A DNA stretch of 64,000 nucleotides from Pseudomonadota bacterium. GTDB lineage: Bacteria; Pseudomonadota; Gammaproteobacteria; Burkholderiales; Rhodocyclaceae. The stretch spans positions 62,001-126,000 of the forward strand of contig QQUN01000018.1 in assembly GCA_008501585.1 (NCBI GenBank), read 5' to 3'. Below, one piece after another: positions 33,794-42,722 of this stretch. The notes beneath the pieces are model-generated. The model was not told where the DNA came from and ran no database searches. It worked only from the letters and a program-made list of their open reading frames with translations. The position numbers and the translations under genes are program-made. How positions within the stretch are numbered: the stretch's first letter is position 1; each line of letters begins with the position of its first letter.

Positions 33794-36700
33794 TCAGGCG
33801 ATCTGCTTGAGTAGTTCCTTGACCGCGGCGGCGCGCTGCTTGACCGTCGGCGCGAGGATCTTGCAGATCAGGCGGTCCTGGCCGGCCATGCGGGTGTTGC
33901 GATCCTTCTGGATCAGCTGGATGACCTTGATCGGGTCGATCGGCGCGCTGGCGCCGAACTGGATGCTCAGCTGGCTTTCCGACACGTCCAGCTTCACCAC
34001 GTCCATGTCCTTGAGCAGTACGCGCAGGCGGTGGGTTTCGAGCAGCGCCTGGGTCTGCGGCGGCAGTTCGCCGAAGCGGTCGATCAGCTCCTCCTGCAGC
34101 TCGCGCAGCTCGGCCTCGGTGTCGGTGTTGGCCAGGCGCTTGTAGAGCGTGAGCCGCTCCTGCACGTCGGCGCAGTAGGCGCTGGGCAAGAGGGCGGGGG
34201 TGTGCAGGTTGATCTCCGAGACCACATCCAGCGGCTTGCTCAGGTCGGGCTCGCGCCCGGCCTGCAGGTCGCGCACCGCGCGCTTGAGCATCTCGGTGTA
34301 CAGCGAGAAGCCGATCTGCTGGATCTCGCCCGACTGGTTCTCGCCCAGCACCTCGCCGGCACCGCGGATCTCGAGGTCGTGCATGGCGAGGAAGAAGCCG
34401 GAGCCGAGGTCTTCCATCATGGTGATGGCTTCGAGCCGCTTCTGCGCCTGGGCGCTGGGCTTGGCGTTGGCGTCGGTGAGCAGGTAGGCGTAGGCCTGGT
34501 GATGCGAGCGCCCGACCCGGCCGCGCAACTGGTGCAGCTGCGCCAGGCCGAAGCGGTCGGCGCGGTTGATGATGATGGTGTTGGCGGTCGGGATGTTGAT
34601 GCCGGTCTCGATGATGGTGGTGCACAACAGCAGGTTGGCGCGCTGCTGGGTGAAGTCGCGCATCACGCGCTCCAGCTCGCGCTCGGGTAGCTGGCCGTGG
34701 CCGACCACGATGCGCGCCTCGGGCAGCAGCTCGGTGAGCGACTTGCGCACGTTCTCGATGGTGTCGACTTCGTTGTGCAAAAAGTACACCTGCCCGCCGC
34801 GCTTGAACTCGCGCAGCACCGCCTCGCGGATGATCCCTTTGCTGTGGCGCTGCACGAAGGTCTTGATCGACAGCCGCTTCTGCGGCGCGGTGGCGATCAC
34901 CGAAAACTCGCGCAGCCCCTCCAGCGCCAGACCCAGCGTGCGCGGGATCGGCGTGGCGGTGAGGGTGAGGATGTCCACCTCGGCGCGCAGCTGCTTGAGT
35001 GACTCTTTCTGGCGTACGCCGAAACGGTGCTCTTCGTCGATGATCACCAGCCCCAGGCGCTTGTACTGCACGTCCTTCTGCAGCAGGCGATGGGTGCCAA
35101 TGATGATGTCCACCTTGCCTTCGTCCAGCTCCTTGAGCGCCTGCGCCTGCTCCTTGGCGCTCTTGAAGCGTGACAGCTCGGCGATCTTGATCGGCCAGTC
35201 GGCAAAGCGGTCGGCAAAGGTCTGGTAGTGCTGCTCGGCCAAGAGCGTGGTGGGGCACAGCACCACCACCTGCTTGCCATCGGCCACGGCAATGAAGGCC
35301 GCGCGCAGGGCAACCTCGGTTTTGCCAAAGCCCACATCGCCGCACACCAGCCGGTCCATCGGTCGGCCGGACTGCATGTCCTTGATCACCGCGTCGATGG
35401 CGGCCTGCTGATCGGCCGTTTCCTCGAAGCCGAAGCCCTCGGCGAAGGCGTCGAGGTCGTGCGTCTTGAAGCTGAACTTGTGGCCGGTGCGCGCCGCGCG
35501 CTGAGCATACAGCGCCAGTAGCTCGGCGGCGGTGTCGCGCACCTGCTGGGCGGCCTTCTTCTTGGCCTTGTCCCACTGGCCGGAGCCGAGCCGGTGCAGG
35601 TCGACCGCCTCGGGGTCGGCGCCGGCATAGCGGGTGATCACATGCAGTTGCGACACCGGCACATAGAGTTTGTCGTTGTTCGAATACTCGAGGTGCAGGA
35701 ACTCGGTGTCGCCTTCGCCCAGGTCCATGTGCACCAGGCCGAGGTAGCGGCCTACGCCGTGCGACACATGCACCACCGGGTCGCCGACCTTCAACTCCGA
35801 CAGATCGCGCAGCCAGCCCTCGACGGTGGCCTTGCGCCCGCCGTCGCGCCGGCGCTGGGTGCGCGCGGTGTGGGCGTAGAGCTCGGTCTCGGTGAGAATC
35901 GCCAGCTTGGCCTCGGGCAGGATGAAGCCGCGTGCCAGCGGGCCGACCGACAGGCACAGCGGATCGGTGCCGGCCAGGAAGGTGGGCAGATCCTCGCTGG
36001 CGATGTAGGGCAGGTCGTACTCGGAAAAATACTCCGCCATGGTCTCGCGCCGGCCGGCCGATTCGGCCAGCACCAGCACCCGGCCGTCGAAGTCGGTCAG
36101 CCATGCCCTGAGCGCCTGCAGCGGGTCGTTGGCCTTGCGCTCGACCGCCACCGCCGGCACCGGCAGCGCGGCCACCTCGCCCTCGCGCGGCGCGCCGATC
36201 TGCAGGCGCGGATGCGCCGCCAGGCGGATGAAGAAGGCTTCCTGGTCCAGAAACAGCGCGCGCGGCGCCATCACCGGCCGGCCGCGGTCGCCCTTGAGCA
36301 GGTCGTAGCGCGACTGCGTATCGCGCCAGAAATCGGCGATCGCCGTGGGTACGTCGCCATGCAGCAGTACCCGGCAGGCCGCCGGCAGGTAGTCGAAAAG
36401 CGTGGCCGTCTCGTCGAAGAACAGCGGCAGGAAGTACTCGACGCCCGCCGAGGCGATGCCGTTCGACACGTCCTTGTAGATCGCGGCGCGGCTCGGGTCG
36501 CCCTCGAAGGTCTCGCGGAAGGCGCTGCGAAAATGGCTGCGCCCGGCCTCGTCGAGCGGAAACTCGCGCGCCGGCAGCAGGCGGATCTGGTCCACCGGAT
36601 ACACCGTACGCTGGGTGTCCGGGTCGAAGGTGCGGATGGTGTCCACATCCTCGTCGAACAGGTCGATGCGGTAGGGCAGCGTCGAGCCCATCGGAAACAG

Positions 36701-37225
36701 GTCGATGATGCCCCCGCGCACGCTGTACTCGCCCGGGCTCACCACCTGCGTCACATGCGCGTAGCCGGCCAGCGTCATCTGCTCGCGGAAGGCGTCGCCA
36801 TCCATGCGCTCGCCGCGCTTGACGAAGAAGGTGTGCGCCGCCAGAAAGCTCGGCGGGGCCAGCCGGTACAGCGCCGTCGAGGCCGGCACCAGCACCACGT
36901 CCGCCTCGCCGCGGGTGATCGTATACAGCGTTGCCAGCCGCTCGGAGACCAGATCCTGGTGCGGCGACAGCGCGTCATAGGGCAGCGTCTCCCAGTCCGG
37001 CAGCACGCACACCCGCAAATCCGGCGCAAACCACAGGATCTCGTCGCGCAGCCGCTGCGCATCGATCGGGTTGGCCACCACCACGACCTGCATCGTGCCC
37101 GTGCCCAGCGCACAGATCGCCAGCGCATCGGACGAACCGGCCAGCGCAGGCAGATCGACCCGCTGACCGGGCTTGGCGGCGGGCAGGGCGGCGAGGGAGG
37201 GCAACAGCGGGTGCGGGGCGGGCAT
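33794..37225 (-). CDS. mfd: Transcription-repair coupling factor
   Basis: The 1143-residue protein is full length. The N-terminal UvrB-like D1/D2 region (DWETLPYDALSPHQDLVSERLATL, VVSPGEYSVRGGIIDLFP) leads to the RNA polymerase-binding region near 470-540 (VVHVSHGVGRYLGL). RecG-like motor motifs follow: Walker A CGDVGFGKTEVA, DEEH in VIIDEEHRFGV, TATPIPRTL, and QLRGRVGRS. The C-terminal D7 domain is present. It removes RNA polymerase stalled at lesions and recruits UvrA. The upstream Shine-Dalgarno is weak. Confidence 0.96.
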   Translation of the reverse strand: MPAPHPLLPSLAALPAAKPGQRVDLPALAGSSDALAICALGTGTMQVVVVANPIDAQRLRDEILWFAPDLRVCVLPDWETLPYDALSPHQDLVSERLATLYTITRGEADVVLVPASTALYRLAPPSFLAAHTFFVKRGERMDGDAFREQMTLAGYAHVTQVVSPGEYSVRGGIIDLFPMGSTLPYRIDLFDEDVDTIRTFDPDTQRTVYPVDQIRLLPAREFPLDEAGRSHFRSAFRETFEGDPSRAAIYKDVSNGIASAGVEYFLPLFFDETATLFDYLPAACRVLLHGDVPTAIADFWRDTQSRYDLLKGDRGRPVMAPRALFLDQEAFFIRLAAHPRLQIGAPREGEVAALPVPAVAVERKANDPLQALRAWLTDFDGRVLVLAESAGRRETMAEYFSEYDLPYIASEDLPTFLAGTDPLCLSVGPLARGFILPEAKLAILTETELYAHTARTQRRRDGGRKATVEGWLRDLSELKVGDPVVHVSHGVGRYLGLVHMDLGEGDTEFLHLEYSNNDKLYVPVSQLHVITRYAGADPEAVDLHRLGSGQWDKAKKKAAQQVRDTAAELLALYAQRAARTGHKFSFKTHDLDAFAEGFGFEETADQQAAIDAVIKDMQSGRPMDRLVCGDVGFGKTEVALRAAFIAVADGKQVVVLCPTTLLAEQHYQTFADRFADWPIKIAELSRFKSAKEQAQALKELDEGKVDIIIGTHRLLQKDVQYKRLGLVIIDEEHRFGVRQKESLKQLRAEVDILTLTATPIPRTLGLALEGLREFSVIATAPQKRLSIKTFVQRHSKGIIREAVLREFKRGGQVYFLHNEVDTIENVRKSLTELLPEARIVVGHGQLPERELERVMRDFTQQRANLLLCTTIIETGINIPTANTIIINRADRFGLAQLHQLRGRVGRSHHQAYAYLLTDANAKPSAQAQKRLEAITMMEDLGSGFFLAMHDLEIRGAGEVLGENQSGEIQQIGFSLYTEMLKRAVRDLQAGREPDLSKPLDVVSEINLHTPALLPSAYCADVQERLTLYKRLANTDTEAELRELQEELIDRFGELPPQTQALLETHRLRVLLKDMDVVKLDVSESQLSIQFGASAPIDPIKVIQLIQKDRNTRMAGQDRLICKILAPTVKQRAAAVKELLKQIA

Positions 37226-37451
37226 GCGGATGACAATGAAAGGGGGTGGGGTGGTGATTATACGGGAGGGGGCTTGCAGCGCTCGTCATGGAGGCTGGCC
37301 GCGCCGGGTTGATGGTGCCGGCGGCCGAAGCTCGGATCTTGCGTGTGTCTGTCGAAGGCTTTGTGCCTGTCTGGCGCCACGCCAGCGTGGCGGTTTCGAC
37401 CGCCCCTGTGGCGGACAAGGCGGGTGAGGTGCGGAGGACGGTGCCTGGGGT

Positions 37452-37958
37452 TCAGGTGCGTAGCGCTGGTGGCGTGTCGCCGCGTGCGACGAAGTACAGC
37501 GCGAGCCCGTTGTTGCAGTAGCGCTTGCCCGTGGGTTGGGGGCCATCGTCAAACACATGGCCCTGGTGGCCGCCGCAGCGTGCGCAGTGGTACTCGGTAC
37601 GCGGCAGGATCAGCTTGAAGTCACGCTGGGTGCCGATCGCGCCGGCCAGCGGTTGCCAGAAACTCGGCCAGCCGGTGCCGCTGTCGTACTTTGTCACGCT
37701 GTCGAACAACGGCAGGTAGCACGCTGCGCAGAGATAGGTGCCGTCGCGCTTCTCGTGGTTCAGCGGGCTGCTGCCGGGGGGCTCGGTGTCTTCCTCGAAG
37801 AGGACCGCGTATGCCGGGCCGGGCAGTAGTCTGGCCCATTCGGCCTTCGATTTCACCAGCCTGTGGCGGTCAGCGCCGGCTGCCGCGGCGATGCGATGCC
37901 CGCCGAGCGACAACAGGGATGCCGCCAGCAGGGTCCGGAGCGATTGACGTCGGTTCAT
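37452..37958 (-). CDS. msrB: Exported peptide-methionine (R)-S-oxide reductase
   Basis: The start at 37958 with AGGAG upstream gives 168 residues. The N-terminus MNRRQSLRTLLAASLLSLGG is a signal peptide with a twin-arginine-like motif, so a periplasmic location is likely. The MsrB domain has both Zn2+ CxxC pairs (CAACYLP, CARCGGHQGHVF), TKYDSGTGWPSFWQP, and the catalytic Cys in RYCNNGLAL. It reduces methionine-R-sulfoxide in proteins. An incomplete hairpin CGCCACG-CCAG-CGTGGCG lies downstream at 37375-37392 without a T-run. Confidence 0.92.
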   Translation of the reverse strand: MNRRQSLRTLLAASLLSLGGHRIAAAAGADRHRLVKSKAEWARLLPGPAYAVLFEEDTEPPGSSPLNHEKRDGTYLCAACYLPLFDSVTKYDSGTGWPSFWQPLAGAIGTQRDFKLILPRTEYHCARCGGHQGHVFDDGPQPTGKRYCNNGLALYFVARGDTPPALRT

Positions 37959-38205
37959 GTCTGATCTCCTGTGGAGGGTGTGACGGCGCGCGCACGCTGC
38001 ATTCTGGATGGCGGATGGACCGCCGTGGCGGCGCTTCACTGCTTGCCTGCAAGGTTCGACAACGCCCGCTGCGACAAGATTCGCCCGCCGCCCGCCTGCC
38101 GTCCTGTGCCTCCTGGGGGACGGCTGATTCGCCGTTCGACGGCCGCCGCTTGCTGCATGACAATGTCGGGCATAAATTGGAATCTCCCAATTGAAGGGAG
38201 AAGGC

Positions 38206-38337
38206 ATGAAACGACTCTTCACCGCGTTGCTCACCGCACTCTTCGCCTTCGGCAGCCTATCGGCAGTCGCTTGCACAGGAGAAAAGGCCAAGGACGACAC
38301 CGGCGGAATGAGCACGCCATCGCAGTCGAAGAAGTAG
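38206..38337 (+). CDS. 43-residue exported peptide or small lipoprotein
   Basis: This short frame has a strong ribosome-binding site (GAAGGGAGAA) and is followed by a terminator. It starts with MKRLFTALLTALFAFGSL, a signal peptide, and ends with a Cys-containing hydrophilic tail: SAVAC-TGEKAKDDTGG to PSQSKK. The AVAC sequence could be a relaxed lipobox. No family is recognised. The combination of RBS, signal peptide and terminator within 180 bases makes a real gene likely. Confidence 0.6.
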   Translation: MKRLFTALLTALFAFGSLSAVACTGEKAKDDTGGMSTPSQSKK

Positions 38338-38361
38338 GCTCCGCCGGAGCCGAAACGACAG

Positions 38362-38384
38362 GGGCCGGCCATGCCGGCCCTTTT
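38362..38384 (+). terminator. Intrinsic terminator of the small exported peptide gene
   Basis: GGGCCGGC-CAT-GCCGGCCC followed by TTTTC, 24 bases after the stop; a smaller GGCTCC-GCC-GGAGCC hairpin overlaps the stop codon. Confidence 0.8.
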
Positions 38385-38407
38385 CATTGCTTGGGTCAAA
38401 CACAGGC

Positions 38408-39337
38408 TTAGTCGTTGACCCGCCAGAGCGTATCGGCGGCCTGTGCCTGAAACGGCCCGCCCAGACTGACGGCCTTTTTTGCCGCGCTGCGGGCTTCGTC
38501 GCGGCGGCCGAGTTCCAGCAGCACCATGGCGAGGTTGTTGTAGGCGGCGGCATCGTTGTGGCGTTGCGCGGCGTTGCGGAACGCCGCGGCGGCGCCGGGT
38601 TTGTTGCCTTGCGCGTAGAGGGTGTTGCCCAGCCCCATGGCGAGCGTGAGGTTGTCGGGCCAGCGTGCCAGCGCGGCTCGATAGGCGCGCGTGGCGGCGT
38701 CTGGCGGCGCATTGTGTTCGAACGCGACGAGCGCACGCGTCGCCTCGGCTTCGGTGGCTGTGGCGGGCAGCATGCCAGGCGGGGTGACGACGAAGGCCCA
38801 GCGCCCGCCGCGGTCCCAGGTGTATTCGAAGGTGGAGAAGGCCAGTTCCTGGCGTTCCATCGGGCCCGAGCGCAGCACGAAGTGCGCGGCGTCGAGGTCG
38901 TAGCCGATGACCACCGCGTAATGCCAGGACGGGGCCCAGGACAGGCCGAGATTCTGCAGTACCACCACCGGGTTGCCATGGTGCGTTTCGCGCATCAGGG
39001 CGTCGAGCGTGCCGGGGATGCGCGTGGCCACCGCGCCGCGGCCGCGCGCGCCGGCGAGCATTTCGATCTGCAGCGAACCTTGCCGCCCCGGCAGGAATAC
39101 CCGGTCGACAAGCGCCTCGGGGCGTGTGGGAAAGCCGATGGCCGACAGCGTGGTGGCCAGCGCTGCGGGTCCGCATTGGTAGTCTTCCTGCGGGAAGAAT
39201 GGCGTGGCGGTGAGTTCGACCCGTGGCGGCAGGCCGGCCGGTGGCGCGCCGAGCAGACGCGGTGACTGCACGGCGCAGCCGGCCAGCGCAGCGAGCAGGG
39301 CGAGCATGCAGCCGGCCGAGCGTGCGCCGCGCATCAA
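38408..39337 (-). CDS. PA2778-family lipoprotein cysteine peptidase with TPR-like tail
   Basis: The 309-residue protein starts with a lipoprotein signal (LAALAGC lipobox). A C39-like papain-fold domain follows, with the catalytic Cys in DYQCGPAALAT near residue 54 and His in APSWHYAVVIGYD near 140. The C-terminal ~110 residues carry tetratricopeptide-like repeats (ATRAYRAALARWPDNLTLAMGLGNTLYAQG, AAAYNNLAMVLLELGRRDEA). It is the usual partner of the PA2779 protein encoded 25 bases upstream. The substrate is unknown; bacteriocin- or peptide-processing at the envelope is a guess. Confidence 0.82.
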   Translation of the reverse strand: MMRGARSAGCMLALLAALAGCAVQSPRLLGAPPAGLPPRVELTATPFFPQEDYQCGPAALATTLSAIGFPTRPEALVDRVFLPGRQGSLQIEMLAGARGRGAVATRIPGTLDALMRETHHGNPVVVLQNLGLSWAPSWHYAVVIGYDLDAAHFVLRSGPMERQELAFSTFEYTWDRGGRWAFVVTPPGMLPATATEAEATRALVAFEHNAPPDAATRAYRAALARWPDNLTLAMGLGNTLYAQGNKPGAAAAFRNAAQRHNDAAAYNNLAMVLLELGRRDEARSAAKKAVSLGGPFQAQAADTLWRVND

Positions 39338-39362
39338 TGCGGATATCGTCAGCGCGACCCCC

Positions 39363-39749
39363 TTAGCGCACCGAGCGCGTGAAGGGGAAGACCTTGGTGA
39401 AGCCGAGGATGTCGGTGACCAGCAAGACGAAGAACACCAGCAGGATGGCGCCGATGATGCCGCCGGCCGGGGCGCTGTCGATCTGCTCGGCCAGTGCGGC
39501 CGCTTCGGCGTCGGTCAGCGCGGCGATGCGCTCCTTGGCCACGTCGGCGCTGAGGCCGTGGCGTTCCAGCTCGGCCTGGACGTCGGCGCGGGTGAGCATG
39601 TCGTTGAGCCGCTGGTGCGCCGATCCGTCGGCGGCGACGCGCGCCACCTGTTCGGTGCTGACCAGCGCGGCCTGCGCGGTCTGGATCATCACGCCGTTGG
39701 TGAAGCAGACCGCGAGCAAGACGCTGAGAAGTCGCTTGAACCTGTTCAT
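39363..39749 (-). CDS. PA2779-family membrane protein
   Basis: The start at 39749 gives 128 residues. There is an N-terminal signal peptide (LLSVLLAVCFTNGVMIQTAQA), a helical central region (TEQVARVAADGSAHQRLNDMLTRADVQAELERHG), and a C-terminal transmembrane helix (GGIIGAILLVFFVLLVTDILG) with a basic end. The family is uncharacterised and nearly always paired with the downstream cysteine peptidase. The pair may act as a membrane anchor and peptidase unit. Confidence 0.8.
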   Translation of the reverse strand: MNRFKRLLSVLLAVCFTNGVMIQTAQAALVSTEQVARVAADGSAHQRLNDMLTRADVQAELERHGLSADVAKERIAALTDAEAAALAEQIDSAPAGGIIGAILLVFFVLLVTDILGFTKVFPFTRSVR

Positions 39750-39863
39750 GGTGTTCTCCTTGCACAGAGCATGGATGAGAGCGCCCAACCGTTCCGACGG
39801 CGCGCCATGGCTGTGGCCGTGGCAGTCTTCAGTATAGGTAGAGAAAACGCGATTGGCCGGGCG

Positions 39864-42470
39864 TCAGCCAGCGGGTGTTGCTGCGCCGTCGTGCCGGGCC
39901 CGCGCCCGTTGCAGCGCAACCACCAGCGCCAGCACCAGCAGCGTCGGCACGAAGACCCATTCCTTGGCCGGGCGATCGGCGGGCAGTTCGATGTGGGTCA
40001 CGGTGAAGCCTTGTTCGATGCCCAGCTTGTCGGCGCGGCTGCCGAAGTCGACCACCATCACCTGGACGCTGTCGCCGAGCGCCATCACGGTGAGGCCCGA
40101 TTGCTTGAGGCGTGCGCGGGCGGTGTCGGCGCTGTCGCCGAGGGGCAGCAGCACGCCCTTGGAGACTTCGTCGCCTTCGAGCGTGATGCCCTCGATCCAC
40201 ACCCGCAGGTTGCCGTTGGCGGGGGTGGCTTCGACCAACTCGTTGAGGCGCGCCGCCGGCACCGTGTTGTAGGGCGGGTAGAGCATGTCCATCCAGAAGC
40301 CGGGCCGGAACAGGCTGAAGGTCACGAGCAGCAGCAGGGCGGTTTCGTACAGGCGGCTGCGCGTCAGGAACCAGCCCTGAGTGGCGGCGGCGAACACCAG
40401 GTTGGCGAGCACGGCGCTGGCGACGGTGAGGAAGAAGGCCCAGACGCTGTCGATGCCGATCATCAGCAACTGGGTGTTGAAGATGAACATGAAGGGCAGG
40501 ATCGCGGTGCGGATCGAGTAGATGAAGGCCTGCACGCCAGTGGCGATGGGGTCGCTGCGGGCGATGCCGGCTGCCGCATAGGAGGCGAGGCCGACCGGCG
40601 GGGTGACGTCGGCCATCAGGCCGAAATAGAAGACGAACAGGTGCACCGCGATCAGCGGTACCAGCAGGCCGCTCTGCGCGCCCAGCTCGACCACCACGGG
40701 CGCCATCAGCGTCGACACCACGATGTAGTTGGCGGTGGTGGGCAGGCCCATGCCGAGGATCAGGCAGATCACCGCGACCATGAACAGCATCGCCATCAGG
40801 TTGCCGCCCGAGACCGCCTCGACGAATTCGGTCAGCACCAGGCCGATGCCGGTCAGCGTGACGGTGCCGACGATGATGCCGGCCGCGGCGGTGGCGATAC
40901 CGATGGCGATCATGTTGCGCGCGCCGATCGACAGGCCGTCGTAGAGGTCGCGAAAGCCCTGGCGCAGCTCGGCCGCGGTGTCGCCCTTGCCGCGCATCAG
41001 CGCCAGGATGGGGCGCTGGGTGACGAGGATGAAGATCATGAAGCTCGTCGCCCAGAAGGCGGACAGGCCGGGCGAGAGTTCCTCGACCATCAGGTTCCAG
41101 ATCAGCGATACCACCGGCAGCAGAAAGTGCAGGCCGGACTTGAGGGTCGGGCCGACCTCGGGCAGTTCGGTGATCGAGTCGTTCGGGTCCTCGATGTGCA
41201 GTTCCGGCTGCTGCGCCGAGAACCACAGCAGCGCGAGGTAGGCCACGAACATCAGCACCGAGACGACGATGAACGAGGCCTCGCCGGTCACGAGCTTGAT
41301 CCAGCCCATGCCCCAGTAGACGACGCCGGCGAGGAGAATGAGGCCGCTGATCGTCATCACCGTGCGCATCAGCCGCGCCTGCCAGCTGTGCGGACTCGGC
41401 GGGCGGGGCAGACCGCGGATGTCGGCCTTCATGGCTTCGAGATGGACCAGGTAGAACAGCGCGATGTACGAGATCAGCGCCGGCAGGATGGCGTGCTTGA
41501 GCACCTGCACATAGGGGATGCCGACATACTCCACCATCAGAAAGGCGGCCGCGCCCATCACCGGCGGCATGATCTGGCCGTCCACCGAGGCGGCCACCTC
41601 GACCGCGCCGGCCTTTTTCGGCGCGTAGCCGACCCGCTTCATGAGCGGGATGGTGAAGGTGCCGGTGGTCACCACGTTGGCGATGGACGAGCCGGAGATC
41701 ATGCCGGTCGAGGCCGAGGCCACCACCGCCGCCTTGGCCGGCCCGCCGCGGAAGTGGCCGAGCATCGACATGGCCGACATGATGAAGTAGTTGCCCGCGC
41801 CGGCCGTCTCCAGCAGCGCGCCGAACAGCACGAAGAGGAAGATGAAGCTGGTCGACACGCCCAGCGCGACGCCGAACACGCCCTCGGTCGACAGCCACAG
41901 GTGGTTCATGCCCTTGCCGAGCGAAGCGCCGCGGTGGGCGATCACGTCGGGCATGTAGGCCCCGAGGAAGATGTAGGCGATGAACAACAGCGCGAGGATC
42001 ACCATCGGCAGCCCGAGTGCGCGGCGCGCCGCCTCGAGCAGCAGCGTCAGGCCGACGACGGCTGCCACCAGATCGAACGTGGTCGGCAGGCCCGGGCGCT
42101 GCGCCAGCGCGTTGTAGAACAGGAAGAGATAGCCCGCGGCGAAGGCGCCGGTGAGCGCCAGCGCCCAGTCCAGCACCGGCACATGGTCGCGCGGCGAGCG
42201 CCTGAAGGCCGGGTAGGCCATGAAGCCGAGGAACACCGCAAAGGCCAGGTGGATGGCGCGCGCCTCGGTGTCGTTGAGAATGCCGATGCCGAACACGAAG
42301 GGCAGGGGCGAGGCGAACCACAGCTGGAACAGCGACCACGCGATGCCCGTGGCGGCCAGGATCGCGGCGGTGACGCCGGCCGGTTTGCGCCCGCCGGTGT
42401 CGGCCTCGGCAACGATCTGCTTCAGCTCAGCCTCGCTCAGGTCATGGTGTCGCACGTGTGCCTTGGCCAT
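39864..42470 (-). CDS. TRAP transporter fused 4TM/12TM permease with DUF3394
   Basis: The start at 42470 with CCAGGAGA upstream gives 868 residues. The N-terminal part is the small-permease (4TM) domain. The large DctM domain follows (GSSIANVVTTGTFTIPLMKRVGY, ILGMGLPTTANYIVVSTLMAPVV, FYFGLMADVTPPVGLASYAAAGIA), and the C-terminal ~170 residues are DUF3394. These permeases import organic acids by Na+ or H+ gradient together with a TAXI/TRAP periplasmic binding protein, which is absent from the neighbourhood. The gene is divergent from sorAB. Given the Na+-NQR, a Na+-driven uptake system is plausible. Confidence 0.92.
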   Translation of the reverse strand: MAKAHVRHHDLSEAELKQIVAEADTGGRKPAGVTAAILAATGIAWSLFQLWFASPLPFVFGIGILNDTEARAIHLAFAVFLGFMAYPAFRRSPRDHVPVLDWALALTGAFAAGYLFLFYNALAQRPGLPTTFDLVAAVVGLTLLLEAARRALGLPMVILALLFIAYIFLGAYMPDVIAHRGASLGKGMNHLWLSTEGVFGVALGVSTSFIFLFVLFGALLETAGAGNYFIMSAMSMLGHFRGGPAKAAVVASASTGMISGSSIANVVTTGTFTIPLMKRVGYAPKKAGAVEVAASVDGQIMPPVMGAAAFLMVEYVGIPYVQVLKHAILPALISYIALFYLVHLEAMKADIRGLPRPPSPHSWQARLMRTVMTISGLILLAGVVYWGMGWIKLVTGEASFIVVSVLMFVAYLALLWFSAQQPELHIEDPNDSITELPEVGPTLKSGLHFLLPVVSLIWNLMVEELSPGLSAFWATSFMIFILVTQRPILALMRGKGDTAAELRQGFRDLYDGLSIGARNMIAIGIATAAAGIIVGTVTLTGIGLVLTEFVEAVSGGNLMAMLFMVAVICLILGMGLPTTANYIVVSTLMAPVVVELGAQSGLLVPLIAVHLFVFYFGLMADVTPPVGLASYAAAGIARSDPIATGVQAFIYSIRTAILPFMFIFNTQLLMIGIDSVWAFFLTVASAVLANLVFAAATQGWFLTRSRLYETALLLLVTFSLFRPGFWMDMLYPPYNTVPAARLNELVEATPANGNLRVWIEGITLEGDEVSKGVLLPLGDSADTARARLKQSGLTVMALGDSVQVMVVDFGSRADKLGIEQGFTVTHIELPADRPAKEWVFVPTLLVLALVVALQRARARHDGAATPAG

Positions 42471-42722
42471 GCGCCCGGTCTCCTGGTGTCGGCCAGCGCA
42501 GCCGCGTTCGCCCTCGCAGGCCGCCGCGCTGGCGATGTGCCGCGGAGTGCAGGAATGCATCCCGCCATTCGCTTAGCGTCTGAAACTGTGACGGTACGCC
42601 GGCGCTGGAGGTTCCTCCGCGCGGCCAGCTTAAGGCTAGCTGATTAAGTCATTGCTGATATTCGCTGGGGCGTGACCTATCCTGAAGGAGCAGTTCCGCC
42701 AACAGGAGAGGGAGACACCGCG

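Noticed and set aside
39204-42647. 1147-residue plus-strand open frame
   Set aside because: It is antisense to the PA2779 gene and the TRAP permease, is His/Gln/Asp-rich and low in complexity, and matches no family.
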